Source: Lactobacillus sp. CBA3605
GTDB taxonomy: Bacteria > Bacillota > Bacilli > Lactobacillales > Lactobacillaceae
Assembly: GCF_002970915.1 (NCBI RefSeq)
Contig: NZ_CP027190.1
Location: 1,612,001 to 1,676,000 of the forward strand
Direction: 5' to 3'
DNA length: 64,000 nt
Both the position numbers and the translations under genes were made by a program. Positions 26,536-34,925 of the stretch are shown one piece after another. Under the pieces are notes generated by a model. It had not been told where the DNA came from, searched no databases, and saw only the letters and a program-made list of their open reading frames with translations. Numbering within the stretch: position 1 is the first letter of the stretch; each line of letters starts with the position of its first letter.

Positions 26536-27285
26536 ATGCGAGTTCAGCGACGAATCAGGCTTGGAATAATGAGTATTATTTTAATGGGAGCGGTGTTTAT
26601 GATGTATTTGAATAAGCCTACTGGAGAGCGACCGGCGCGTTCGACAACTGAGAAAATTGCGGGTCAACCAATAGCGGCTTATCAATTAGGAAAATCAGCT
26701 AGTGGTTGGCGAAATGGTTATGGAACTCAATCTGACAATCAAGATACCAACAGTAAAAATCAACCAACACGTCGATTAACCAAAGCTGCAAAAAGTATTG
26801 TGATTTATTTTTCGAGGTCTGGTAGCACTGAACTACTGGCTAGTAAGATTGCTAAGCAGACTGATGCTGATTTATTAGAGATCGTGGTCAGCAAGCCATA
26901 TCCAGGAAATTATCAAAAGACGCTAGCGCGTGCAAATTCAGAACGTGAGTCACAAGACTTTCCCGAATTGCATATGCAGGTCCCTAGCTTGAAGCAATAC
27001 GATACTGTTTATCTGGGATATCCAATATGGGCCATGACCTTATCACATCCAATGACGGCTTTCCTGATAAAAAATGGTAACCAATTAACTGATAAGAAAA
27101 TAGCCCCTTTTATGACTGAGGGGGGGTATGGTCAAGGTGATAGTGTTGATCGAATTAAGTCAATTTTAAAATCAGATGGTGCAAGCGAAAATCAATTTGT
27201 ATCGGCGCTAGTTGTTGATGGGAATAAAGTTAATCAAGCAGATAAAAGCATCAATGTTTGGGTTGCAAAGACGCAAACAAATTAG
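26536..27285 (+). CDS. Flavodoxin-like protein with N-terminal membrane anchor
   Basis: The 249-residue protein starts with a basic stretch and a hydrophobic helix (IRLGIMSIILMGAVFMMYL), then a polar linker to about residue 85. A flavodoxin_4-type domain follows with the FMN phosphate loop YFSRSGSTELLA, YLGYPIWAMTLSHPM and GGYGQGDS. The basic-then-hydrophobic start predicts that the flavin domain is outside the membrane, unusual for flavodoxins. It probably accepts electrons in the redox operon of glucose dehydrogenase. No lipobox is visible. Confidence 0.75.
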   Translation: MRVQRRIRLGIMSIILMGAVFMMYLNKPTGERPARSTTEKIAGQPIAAYQLGKSASGWRNGYGTQSDNQDTNSKNQPTRRLTKAAKSIVIYFSRSGSTELLASKIAKQTDADLLEIVVSKPYPGNYQKTLARANSERESQDFPELHMQVPSLKQYDTVYLGYPIWAMTLSHPMTAFLIKNGNQLTDKKIAPFMTEGGYGQGDSVDRIKSILKSDGASENQFVSALVVDGNKVNQADKSINVWVAKTQTN

Positions 27286-27334
27286 TAGTGATTTAGCATA
27301 GTCGAATGATTTAAAAAAGTTAGGGGTAATGATG

Positions 27335-27973
27335 ATGAAAGTTATGATTTTAGGGGCCGCCGGTCAGATTGGTCGAATGGTTACGCAAAATCTGTTAAAG
27401 CAGACAGATGATGACTTGGTTTTATATGGTCGAAATGTGACGTCACGGTTGAGCAACTTGAAGAGCTCCCGGGTAACACTTGTAGATGGTACCTTTCAAG
27501 AAGTGGCGACAATTAAAGCAAACTTAACGGATGTAGATGCTGTTTACTTAAGTTTTGTCGCTAATGATGATGTCATTGGTCCTTTAGTGAAAACTTTGGC
27601 AGCAGCTGGCATTAAGCGATTTATTGCAGCCAATATTCCAGATCTCTATCAAGAAGTGAGTGGTAACTTTCAATCCTGGTATCGGGAACATACAGGGATT
27701 ATTTGGCAGACACCATACAAAAAGGCCGCAGATATTATCGAAAGTAGTCAGTTAGATTACATTATTTTACGAATTACTTGGCTGTACAATCAAGAAGGAA
27801 ATACAGCAGTTCATGTGACGAAGAAAGGTGAACCTTTTACTGAAGCGCAGGTCACAAGACAGGCGGTTGCTCAATTTGTCACGGATTTATTGACAGGGCA
27901 GGCGGATTACCATCGTGAGAGCTTGGGTCTGGGTGAGCCAGGAACGGACTTTGAAAAGCCTAGTTTTTACTAA
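27335..27973 (+). CDS. NAD(P)-binding NmrA/SDR-like protein
   Basis: A 212-residue atypical short-chain dehydrogenase with GAAGQIGRM at its N-terminus binding the dinucleotide. The middle has FIAANIPDLYQE and the family tyrosine segment SSQLDYIILRITWLYN. Members reduce flavins, quinones or act as redox sensors; no activity is assigned here. Three ATGs lie in tandem; the third (27335) is eight bases from AGGGG. It sits between the flavodoxin and the second AKR, all in one direction, so co-transcription with gdh is likely. Confidence 0.8.
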   Translation: MKVMILGAAGQIGRMVTQNLLKQTDDDLVLYGRNVTSRLSNLKSSRVTLVDGTFQEVATIKANLTDVDAVYLSFVANDDVIGPLVKTLAAAGIKRFIAANIPDLYQEVSGNFQSWYREHTGIIWQTPYKKAADIIESSQLDYIILRITWLYNQEGNTAVHVTKKGEPFTEAQVTRQAVAQFVTDLLTGQADYHRESLGLGEPGTDFEKPSFY

Positions 27974-27998
27974 GAATTAATAAGGAGGAATTATAATT

Positions 27999-28850
27999 AT
28001 GGCAAACGTACCAATGATTAAATTAAACAATGGTGTTGAGATTCCAGCAGTTGGGTTTGGTGTTTTTCAAATTGAAAATGGTGGGACCAAACAAGCGGTT
28101 TTAGATGCAATTGATGCAGGTTACCGGTTAATTGACACAGCGCAAATGTATGGCAATGAAGCCGAAGTTGGTGAAGCTATCAAAGCGTCAGCTGTTGCTC
28201 GTGAAGAACTCTTTGTGACAACCAAAGTGTGGATTAGCTCGACCGGTTATGATGCTACAATGAAGGCTTTCGACGCGTCATTAGCTAAATTGCAACTAGA
28301 TTATCTAGACATGTACCTGATTCACCAGCCTTATGGTGACGTGTACGGCTCATGGCGTGCAATGGAGGACTTGAAAAAGGCTGGTAAGGTTCGGGCTATT
28401 GGCATTTCTAACTTTAAGGCTGACCGGTTTGTTGATCTTGATATTCACAACGAAGTCACGCCACAATTGAATCAAATTGAAATCAATCCGTGGAATCAGC
28501 AAAAGGATGAAATGGATTGGTTGAATAAGGAAGGCATTCAACCAGAAGCTTGGGCACCATTTGCTGAAGGCAAGCATCACTTGTTTACTAATGAAACATT
28601 AGTAACAATTGCCCAGACTCACAATAAAGGTGTTGGTCAAGTCGTACTACGCTGGCTCTATCAGCGAGGTGTCGTGTCATTGGCAAAATCAGTTCATAAA
28701 AGCCGGATGGTAGAGAATATCAATATTTTCGATTTCAAACTATCAGATGCTGAGATGGTTCAGATTGCAAACCTTGATATGAAGGAATCAGCTTTCTTCG
28801 ATCACCGTGATCCAAAAATGGTGGCATCTCTCGGTGGTCGCCAAAATTAA
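27999..28850 (+). CDS. Aldo/keto reductase (AKR5-like), copy 2
   Basis: A 283-residue aldo/keto reductase paralogous to the 23723 gene: LIDTAQMYGNE (Asp, Tyr), TTKVWIS (Lys), LIHQPYGD (His), EAWAPFAEGK and FDHRDPKM. It has an ideal AAGGAGG site before ATG 27999. It is the last gene of the gdh operon, and a hairpin follows. The paired AKRs at both ends of the cluster suggest reductive handling of an aldehyde or ketose with cofactor supplied by glucose dehydrogenase. Confidence 0.9.
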   Translation: MANVPMIKLNNGVEIPAVGFGVFQIENGGTKQAVLDAIDAGYRLIDTAQMYGNEAEVGEAIKASAVAREELFVTTKVWISSTGYDATMKAFDASLAKLQLDYLDMYLIHQPYGDVYGSWRAMEDLKKAGKVRAIGISNFKADRFVDLDIHNEVTPQLNQIEINPWNQQKDEMDWLNKEGIQPEAWAPFAEGKHHLFTNETLVTIAQTHNKGVGQVVLRWLYQRGVVSLAKSVHKSRMVENINIFDFKLSDAEMVQIANLDMKESAFFDHRDPKMVASLGGRQN

Positions 28851-29206
28851 ATTGAATAATAGTTAACATCGCAGAGCGTCGTCAAAGCTCGGCTAGTTTG
28901 CGAAGATTAACTTAAAATCGGCGGTCATTCTAGGTTAAGGAATGACTGCCGATTTTGGTTTAAGCAGAACAAACTGACTTTGGGTGCAAGCATTGGCACC
29001 TTTAAAGTGATCATTATTGTTGGCTGAGTTTCGGCTTTTATTGGCAATTGCACAACTGTCGAATGGCCATTTTAAGCTAATATTCTTAAAACGAATATCA
29101 CTTAGTCAAAAGTCGAGTTGTTCGTTAGCGCCGAAACGCTTAACATAAGTAAGGTGAGCAGATTGAAATTCGATATAAAAAAGAGTTAGTAAGTGAGGTC
29201 ATAGAG
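28851..29206. other. Intergenic region between the redox island and lpdB
   Basis: Apart from the hairpin at 28914-28957 the 356 bases have no open frame with an RBS. The 250 bases upstream of lpdB are AT-rich and probably contain its inducible promoter, but I see no convincing -35/-10 pair. Confidence 0.5.
28914..28957 (+). terminator. Terminator after the aldo/keto reductase
   Basis: AAAATCGGCGGTCATTC pairs with GAATGACTGCCGATTTT (one mismatch). Confidence 0.8.
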
Positions 29207-29770
29207 ATGAAGCGGATTGTGATTGGAATTACCGGGGCGTCCGGAACGATTTATGCGGTTGATTTGTTAGAAAAGTTACATCAAGATCCAACGGTGGAAG
29301 TCCATTTGGTAATGAGTACCTGGGCTAAGAAAAATTTAGCCTTAGAAACGGACTACACCTTAAAGCAATTAAAGGCGTTAGCCGATTACACGTATAACAT
29401 TAACGATCAAGGTGCCACGATTGCGAGTGGGTCGTTCTTAAATGATGGCATGGTCATTGTGCCGGCTAGCATGAAGACGGTCGCAGGGATTGCGACTGGT
29501 TTTGGTGACAACTTGATTTCACGAGCGGCGGACGTCATGATTAAGGAGCAACGTAAGTTAGTGATTGTTCCACGTGAAACACCGTTGAGCGTGATTCACT
29601 TAGAAAACTTAACCAAATTAGCCCAATTAGGCGCGCAGATTATTCCACCGATTCCAGCTTTTTATAATCAGCCGAAAACCATTCAGGATTTAGTTAATCA
29701 TCAGACGATGAAAATCTTGGATGCCTTCCAAATTGCTAATAAGAATGATCACCGTTGGGAGGGCGCTTAG
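29207..29770 (+). CDS. lpdB: UbiX-family flavin prenyltransferase, gallate decarboxylase-associated
   Basis: A 187-residue UbiX/PadA-type protein: GITGASGTIYAVDLL at the start, IASGSFLNDGMVIVPASMKTVAGIA in the middle and PRETPLSVIHLENL near the end. These enzymes make prenylated FMN, the cofactor of UbiD-type decarboxylases. In L. plantarum lpdB and lpdD lie together and away from lpdC, the catalytic gallate decarboxylase. The same layout is seen here: no ubiD-type gene follows. GTGAGG precedes the ATG. It is translationally coupled to lpdD. Confidence 0.93.
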   Translation: MKRIVIGITGASGTIYAVDLLEKLHQDPTVEVHLVMSTWAKKNLALETDYTLKQLKALADYTYNINDQGATIASGSFLNDGMVIVPASMKTVAGIATGFGDNLISRAADVMIKEQRKLVIVPRETPLSVIHLENLTKLAQLGAQIIPPIPAFYNQPKTIQDLVNHQTMKILDAFQIANKNDHRWEGA

Positions 29771-29772
29771 TA

Positions 29773-30165
29773 ATGCCAAATTTTACGACGACACAAGCAG
29801 GTTACCAGATGACGGCAACCTTGCAAGTGATTGGATTTGATTTATTGGTCGTAGTGACGGGTGGAACGAATCCTCATATTGGCGATGTCACCACGCTAAC
29901 GGCGACAACGAGCCCACAAACGGTTAAATTTCCAAGTCATGATGGCCGTTTTCATAAAGATAATTTCATTTCAGAACGCTTAGCACAACAGTTACAGCCC
30001 TATCTAACGGGGAGCTGTACGATTACTGCTGGGATTCACGTTAATCAGATTACGAAGGCGCAGATTGCGGCGGCCACGCCGATGACCCTAGACTTAGGCC
30101 AACAAATTATTGCTTGGTTACAAGCTAATCCGATTCAAGCTGTTAAGCCTGAATATTATCGTTAA
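29773..30165 (+). CDS. lpdD: LpdD-type protein (prenylated flavin chaperone family)
   Basis: A 130-residue protein of the LpdD/BsdD-like family: VVVTGGTNPHIGDVT, FPSHDGRFHKDN and a C-terminal ending IQAVKPEYYR. Family members are thought to hand the prenylated flavin to the decarboxylase. ATG 29773 has GGAGGG nine bases upstream, overlapping the end of lpdB; the TTG 18 bases earlier is not needed. A hairpin ends the two-gene operon. Confidence 0.88.
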   Translation: MPNFTTTQAGYQMTATLQVIGFDLLVVVTGGTNPHIGDVTTLTATTSPQTVKFPSHDGRFHKDNFISERLAQQLQPYLTGSCTITAGIHVNQITKAQIAAATPMTLDLGQQIIAWLQANPIQAVKPEYYR

Positions 30166-30176
30166 CCAGTTGATTC

Positions 30177-30223
30177 ACAAAACGCTAGTCAACCATCATC
30201 TTGATGGGGGACTAGCGTTTTGT
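30177..30223. terminator. Bidirectional terminator between lpdD and flavodoxin gene
   Basis: ACAAAACGCTAGT and ACTAGCGTTTTGT are exact inverted arms; an inner CCATC/GATGG stem extends the hairpin. It separates convergent genes. Confidence 0.9.
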
Positions 30224-30234
30224 CATTCTTAGGT

Positions 30235-30723
30235 TTATTTTAGCTCGCTAAGCAATGTTTGCCACCAAGTTGTGAGTGGCTGTGCTGCAGTTTGAAGGGC
30301 ACTTGCCGTCAAACCAATGCCTGGAACTACCGTTGCTGTTGGTAATAGGCTGGCAAAGTCGGCCTCGTAGTTTCCGGGCGTTCCGGCATCAGTATAAAAG
30401 GGTGCAACTGTGCCTGAATAGGTTGTGAGTTGTTGTAGAAATGTGCGGACCGGGGTAGCAACTTTTGCCGACCACACGGGTCCACCGACTAAAATGATGG
30501 CATATTGGTTTAACTCAGGCCATGAATTGGTTAGTTCAGGTAAGTGTCCACTAGCTAGTTGCTGATTAGCAACATCGGCAGTGGCGAACATATCGCTAGG
30601 AAAAGTGTCTGGCGCAACAGTGAGTTCAATCCGGGTTGCCGCTGTGAGTTGTTGCAATTGAGCCGCCATTGCGGCTGTTGTTTGCGACCATGAATAATCA
30701 ACAATCAATACTTTTTTTGACAT
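30235..30723 (-). CDS. Flavodoxin-like protein
   Basis: A 162-residue cytoplasmic protein of flavodoxin fold. The N-terminal VLIVDYSWSQTTAAMA is the FMN phosphate loop position, and IILVGGPVWSAKVATPVRTF and FYTDAGTPGNYEADF are the later flavin-contacting loops. It may be an electron carrier or an FMN-dependent quinone reductase. AAGGAG lies eight bases before ATG 30723. It is monocistronic. Confidence 0.8.
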   Translation of the reverse strand: MSKKVLIVDYSWSQTTAAMAAQLQQLTAATRIELTVAPDTFPSDMFATADVANQQLASGHLPELTNSWPELNQYAIILVGGPVWSAKVATPVRTFLQQLTTYSGTVAPFYTDAGTPGNYEADFASLLPTATVVPGIGLTASALQTAAQPLTTWWQTLLSELK

Positions 30724-30875
30724 ATTGAGCACTCCTTTATCACTTGATTGCCTCTAGCATACAGGGTTACAGTAAGTTGAAGGCAAGGCTTTTTGCTAAA
30801 ATAATCTCGATTATTTAGCAGCAGTCAGTAAGGCGGTCATCATGGACGCCAAAAGTCAGGATGGATCGGTTAATG

Positions 30876-30917
30876 AAAAAACGGCAGTCATGCTCAAACA
30901 CAGCGTGACTGCCGATT
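30876..30917 (-). terminator. Terminator of the Rrf2 gene
   Basis: On the minus strand GGCAGTCACGC pairs with GCATGACTGCC and runs into T6. Confidence 0.82.
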
Positions 30918-30957
30918 CAGATTAATGTGTGCAAACAGCTGGATTGTCGGCTCATTT

Positions 30958-31398
30958 TTAATGTTGCGCGTCTTTCTTAGCTTGATCGACTAAAATACTA
31001 TCGACCACGTCTTGCATGCTCACTTTTGCGAGTCGTGCTTCCGCTGCTGTCTGCGCATCTTGATAATATTGTTGGAGCACATTTTGAATATTGCCACCGA
31101 CGATACATTCAGGATTGGTCTTTGGGTCAACAGCAAACAGGGCCTTATCACCTTCAATGGCATAAAAAATAGTCAAAAGTGAGATGTCACTTAGGGGTTT
31201 GGCTAAAGCGGGCTGGGCCGTTCCCGGCGTCGTGGTAATCAAGCCGGCCCGGCGTAACTTACTCATCAGTCGGCGAACGACCACGGGACTGGTCTCGATA
31301 CTACTGGCAATCAAGTCACTGGTTAACTTGGCTTGGTCATAGATTTTGATAAATGCTAGCAGGTGAATCGAATCACTAAAACGAGTTGACACACGCAT
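30958..31398 (-). CDS. Rrf2 family transcriptional regulator
   Basis: A 146-residue Rrf2-type protein. The N-terminal winged helix has LTSDLIASSIETSPVVVRRLMSKLRRAGLI, and the wing is followed by GTAQPALAKPLSDISLLTIF. Only one Cys (NPECIVGG) is present in the region where IscR/NsrR members bind an Fe-S cluster with three, so it probably senses something else, like the YwnA group. AGGAGG lies upstream of ATG 31398. It has a TTGCTT-17-TATAAT promoter and is divergent from a TetR gene. Confidence 0.88.
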   Translation of the reverse strand: MRVSTRFSDSIHLLAFIKIYDQAKLTSDLIASSIETSPVVVRRLMSKLRRAGLITTTPGTAQPALAKPLSDISLLTIFYAIEGDKALFAVDPKTNPECIVGGNIQNVLQQYYQDAQTAAEARLAKVSMQDVVDSILVDQAKKDAQH

Positions 31399-31433
31399 CT
31401 ATAGTTCCTCCTGTAACTTAATTAATTACCGTG

Positions 31434-31462
31434 ATTATAAACTAAGCAGATTATTAAAGCAA
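31434..31462 (-). promoter_or_regulatory. Promoter of the Rrf2 gene
   Basis: Minus-strand TTGCTT (31462-31457) and TATAAT (31439-31434) are separated by 17 bases. Confidence 0.65.
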
Positions 31463-31500
31463 TTATCAAGTGAGTATCAACTTATCATGTAACTTTTTAA

Positions 31501-31512
31501 CGATAATTATCG
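31501..31512. promoter_or_regulatory. Palindrome between Rrf2 and TetR genes
   Basis: CGATAATTATCG is a perfect 12-bp palindrome 72 bases before the tetR start. It is a candidate operator for either divergent regulator; TATGAT (31532-31537) lies downstream as a possible -10. Confidence 0.45.
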
Positions 31513-31583
31513 CTTATTAGGATAAAATCGGTTATGATGATGGTACTAAATTGAGCAGTTACTGCAAAAGGAGCCAAATCAAC

Positions 31584-32276
31584 ATGAGTGAGCTTGAAAC
31601 TATCCAGGCATATTATGCCGCTTCATTGAGTAAGGATGGTCAAATTACGAAAACCCAACAAAAAATACTCGCAGCGGCTTTAGCGTTATTTGCTGACAAA
31701 GGGTATGAAGAAGTCGGGACCCGTGAAATTGCCGACCGTGCTGGCGTGGCTGAAGGCACTCTTTTTCATAATTTTACGAATAAAAATGGGATTCTCGCCG
31801 CCATTATACAGCCAATTGTGAAGCAGGTCTTACCGGCCATGTTGAATGCTTTAGATCAAGCGGTACTAGACAGTGAAAAACAAACGCTAGATGCCTTTGT
31901 ACTGGCATTAGTGTCTGACCGAGTTGCTTTTATTGAACAGAATCGCGCGTCGCTAGCGGTGGTTTTATCGCAATTTTTTAATAATGCGGCTGATCGTGCT
32001 GCCGTCATGGGCATGGTATCACCGGCGATTCTAACGCAAGCCAATCAAGTGATGGATCAATTAAAAGCTACCGGTGAATTGGTCGATTGGCCAAACCATA
32101 TGATCTTACAGTTGTTGTTTTCAACGTTAGGCGGGTACATGGTGGAAGAGGTCTTATATCCAACCTTGAATCGGATGGCAACCGCCGCTAAGATTACGTA
32201 CCTCAGCGATTTCTTAGTAAACGGATTGAGTCCGCGACGGATGCCTTTACATGTTGATGAGCCGGGGTTTGATTGA
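31584..32276 (+). CDS. TetR family transcriptional regulator
   Basis: A 230-residue TetR-type repressor. The DNA-binding domain occupies about residues 20-70 (KILAAALALFADKGYEEVGTREIADRAGVAEGTLFHNF), and an effector domain of three or four hydrophobic helices follows. AAAAGGAG lies upstream of ATG 31584; an earlier in-frame TTG lacks an RBS. The adjacent Nramp transporter gene has a short GAGCGCTC palindrome after its promoter, a possible target. Confidence 0.88.
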   Translation: MSELETIQAYYAASLSKDGQITKTQQKILAAALALFADKGYEEVGTREIADRAGVAEGTLFHNFTNKNGILAAIIQPIVKQVLPAMLNALDQAVLDSEKQTLDAFVLALVSDRVAFIEQNRASLAVVLSQFFNNAADRAAVMGMVSPAILTQANQVMDQLKATGELVDWPNHMILQLLFSTLGGYMVEEVLYPTLNRMATAAKITYLSDFLVNGLSPRRMPLHVDEPGFD

Positions 32277-32309
32277 GTTTAGGAACGCCAAAAAAATAAG
32301 TGAAAACAG

Positions 32310-32337
32310 TTGACTAATTTTTCAATGATGATATACT
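32310..32337 (+). promoter_or_regulatory. Promoter of the mntH gene
   Basis: TTGACT (32310-32315), 16 bases and TATACT (32332-32337). The expected start is followed by the palindrome GAGCGCTC at 32356-32363 inside GCGAGCGCTCAATT, a candidate TetR-type operator in the leader. A further imperfect hairpin GTTGAGGA...TCCACAAC lies at 32389-32415. Confidence 0.6.
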
Positions 32338-32450
32338 ACTTATTGGAATTAAAGCGAGCGCTCAATTGAATAGTAACGGGTGTTAGCTGTTGAGGATCAC
32401 ACAGTAGTCCACAACCTGAATTCTAAACCAATAGAAGAGAGGGTTTCATA

Positions 32451-33845
32451 ATGAAACTAGCAAAAACGAAGGACCGTTCAGCGATGGTGGCCACCAAAGG
32501 TAGTACGGGGGTTCATTCAACTGGGACCGATAGTAAGAGCTTGGACGAAGTGAATGGGAGTGTTCGGGTCCCGAAAAATGCCAACTTTTGGCGCACATTA
32601 GTTGCATATACGGGCCCGGGCGCACTGGTAGCAGTTGGTTACATGGATCCAGGGAACTGGATTACATCAATTGCTGGGGGTTCACAATATAAGTACGCAT
32701 TGCTATCCGTTATCTTGTTATCAAGTTTAATTGCCATGTTATTGCAAGCAATGGCAGCACGGTTAGGAATTGTCACCGGAAAAGATCTAGCTCAATTGAC
32801 ACGTGAACGAACGTCAAAAGGGATGGGAATCTTCCTCTGGGTTATTACTGAATTAGCGATTATGGCAACGGATGTGGCCGAAATCATTGGTTCTGGGATT
32901 GCCTTAAAGTTGTTATTCGGCTTCCCCCTAATTGTGGGGATCCTGATAACAACGGCTGACGTTTTAATCTTGTTGTTGTTGATGAAGCTTGGTTTCCGAA
33001 AGATTGAAGCAATTGTTGCAACCTTGGTTGCCGTTATCTTATTTGTTTTCTTATATGAAGTTATTATTTCACAACCAAACGTACCAGAAATGTTCAAAGG
33101 TTATGTGCCAACCACACAAATTGTCAGCAATCAGTCAATGTTGTACTTGGCATTAGGGATTGTTGGAGCGACGGTTATGCCGCATAATTTGTACCTTGGT
33201 TCGTCAATTTCGCAAACACGTGCAGTTGACCGTAGCGATGAAAAAGAAGTTGCCAAGGCGGTTAAGTTCACCACGATTGATTCTAATATTCAGTTATCAG
33301 TTGCGTTTGTTGTGAACAGTTTGCTCTTAATCTTAGGGGCAGCCTTATTCTTCGGAACTAAGGGTGACTTGGGTCGTTTCGTGGATTTATACAATGCCTT
33401 GGGTGATAGTAAGGTTGTTGGCGCAATTGCCAGTCCAGTATTGAGTATGTTGTTCGCAGTTGCGTTACTGGCTTCTGGACAAAGTTCAACCATTACGGGG
33501 ACGTTATCTGGTCAGATTATTATGGAAGGGTTCATCCGGCTAAAGATGCCATTATGGGCACAACGGTTGTTAACTCGGCTCATCTCAGTAACGCCCGTCT
33601 TAGTATTTGCCATTTATTATCATGGCAATGAAGCCAAGATTGAAAGTCTATTGACCTTCTCACAAGTCTTCTTGAGTATTGCCTTGCCATTTGCGATGAT
33701 TCCACTCGTGATGTTTACGAGTGATAAGCAATTGATGGGGAATTTCAAGAGCCGTACTTGGGTTAAGTGGACAGCTTGGGTCATTACGGCCGTATTAATT
33801 ATTTTGAATATTTACTTGATTCTGCAAACAATCGGTTTAGTTTAG
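32451..33845 (+). CDS. mntH: Nramp family divalent metal (Mn2+/Fe2+) transporter
   Basis: A 464-residue proton-coupled metal transporter with eleven membrane segments. The metal-binding motif GYMDPGNW in helix 1 and [11 protein letters not shown] in helix 6 are intact, including the Asp, Asn and Met-type positions. The N-terminal 45 residues are polar. It imports Mn2+, which lactobacilli use heavily. GAGAGGG lies upstream of ATG 32451. It has its own promoter and terminator. Which metal regulator controls it is unclear; I see no DtxR/MntR gene here. Confidence 0.94.
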   Translation: MKLAKTKDRSAMVATKGSTGVHSTGTDSKSLDEVNGSVRVPKNANFWRTLVAYTGPGALVAVGYMDPGNWITSIAGGSQYKYALLSVILLSSLIAMLLQAMAARLGIVTGKDLAQLTRERTSKGMGIFLWVITELAIMATDVAEIIGSGIALKLLFGFPLIVGILITTADVLILLLLMKLGFRKIEAIVATLVAVILFVFLYEVIISQPNVPEMFKGYVPTTQIVSNQSMLYLALGIVGATVMPHNLYLGSSISQTRAVDRSDEKEVAKAVKFTTIDSNIQLSVAFVVNSLLLILGAALFFGTKGDLGRFVDLYNALGDSKVVGAIASPVLSMLFAVALLASGQSSTITGTLSGQIIMEGFIRLKMPLWAQRLLTRLISVTPVLVFAIYYHGNEAKIESLLTFSQVFLSIALPFAMIPLVMFTSDKQLMGNFKSRTWVKWTAWVITAVLIILNIYLILQTIGLV

Positions 33846-33881
33846 ACAGTTTTCTTGCCGATAACGATGATAAATTAAAGC

Positions 33882-33915
33882 AGCGAGCTTGGGATAAGTC
33901 CCCAGCTCGTTTTTT
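33882..33915 (+). terminator. Terminator of mntH
   Basis: GCGAGCTTGGG pairs with CCCAGCTCG and is followed by T6. Confidence 0.85.
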
Positions 33916-33931
33916 AGTGACCAAAATTTGA

Positions 33932-34549
33932 TTAACCGGCAGAGGCCAAAGTAAATGGTGTCAAGTTGAGGAGCGTCGCTAGCAGTGGTCGGATGCCCGT
34001 TTCGAAGTCATAAATATTAATTACCGGGGAGCTGGGACTGCTGGCCGCTTGCTTTAAATCAGCTAGAGAGTAAGGATGCCCATCCGCTAGAATCAGAGCG
34101 GGGGCCGTGGTGGTTGCTAGTTTGGGGGCTAAGTCATGGACGAAGTACGCAAAGTCGGGGGCCGTGTTCAATAACAAGGGTAAGCGACTAATTTCTGTTG
34201 GATTAAGTTGCTGGGCTAATTGTTGCATTTGGGTGGCCGGGTAAACCATGGCTGCGTAACGCTTCGGCGCCAATTGTGGTAAAGCCGCCGTTGGGGGCGT
34301 CAGCCGCACCGTTAAGTCCAATTGCCAGCTTGCGAGTAGTAAGGCCGGCAAAGTTGTTAAGTTAAGGAGACTGATGAGAATTGTTTGTCCGGGGGTCACG
34401 GCCTGCTGTTGTAAGCTGGTCCGGCACAGGGTGGCATCCTCGAGTAGGTCGGCGCCAGTATACCAGATGCCTTGGGCGGGATTTTTAATGATTGGGCGCT
34501 GATAGTTTTGACGTAATTGTTGTTCGATCGCAGTGGTTAAAGTCGACAT
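33932..34549 (-). CDS. Stand-alone N-terminal fragment-like AMP-binding domain
   Basis: The 205-residue protein resembles the first third of an acyl-AMP ligase. VTPGQTILISLLNLTTLPALLLASWQLDLTVRL aligns with the GDxVxxxxxNsxexxxxxlgxxxxGxvxvPlnp stretch (shown in part), but it ends before the ATP-binding STGxTGxPK motif. It cannot adenylate by itself. It has a proper RBS (AAGGAGC) and looks like a maintained gene rather than a fresh truncation. Function unknown. It is probably co-transcribed with the two genes upstream on the minus strand. Confidence 0.55.
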   Translation of the reverse strand: MSTLTTAIEQQLRQNYQRPIIKNPAQGIWYTGADLLEDATLCRTSLQQQAVTPGQTILISLLNLTTLPALLLASWQLDLTVRLTPPTAALPQLAPKRYAAMVYPATQMQQLAQQLNPTEISRLPLLLNTAPDFAYFVHDLAPKLATTTAPALILADGHPYSLADLKQAASSPSSPVINIYDFETGIRPLLATLLNLTPFTLASAG

Positions 34550-34579
34550 CTGGCAAGGCTCCTTTCATATTTGGTGGGT

Positions 34580-34885
34580 TTAATCAGCGGCTGGTTGATA
34601 TTTGAGCTTGTCGAGACTTTGACTACTGGCATCAATTGTTGCCAGTACTTGGTTTTGGATGGTCTTATTGACTAATTTTGTTGCTTTTGGTGTCAGGTCG
34701 GGAGCAATGGGATGTTTAGTTGCTGGCATTGCCAAGTTAGTCTCATGATTGACTTTTTTAGTCAGGGTTGTTGTCGTTTGAGCAGTGGTGGTTGGGGTCG
34801 TGTCTGCCATGGCAGTAGCGGTGGTTGCGAAGAGGGTCCCGGCGGCCATTAAGGTGATGGTGAGCTTTTTAAATGTATTTTTCAT
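34580..34885 (-). CDS. Small secreted protein, 101 residues
   Basis: The sequence begins with a classical signal peptide (MKNTFKKLTITLMAAGTLFATTATAMA, cleavage likely before DTT). The mature part of about 74 residues is Thr-rich then basic, without Cys or a wall anchor (no LPxTG). AAAAGGAG precedes the ATG. It is not recognised; an exported protein of the cell envelope region is all that can be said. Confidence 0.6.
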   Translation of the reverse strand: MKNTFKKLTITLMAAGTLFATTATAMADTTPTTTAQTTTTLTKKVNHETNLAMPATKHPIAPDLTPKATKLVNKTIQNQVLATIDASSQSLDKLKYQPAAD

Positions 34886-34925
34886 TAGTTTCGAACTCCT
34901 TTTAGTTGTTAGTGTTATTTTTATG

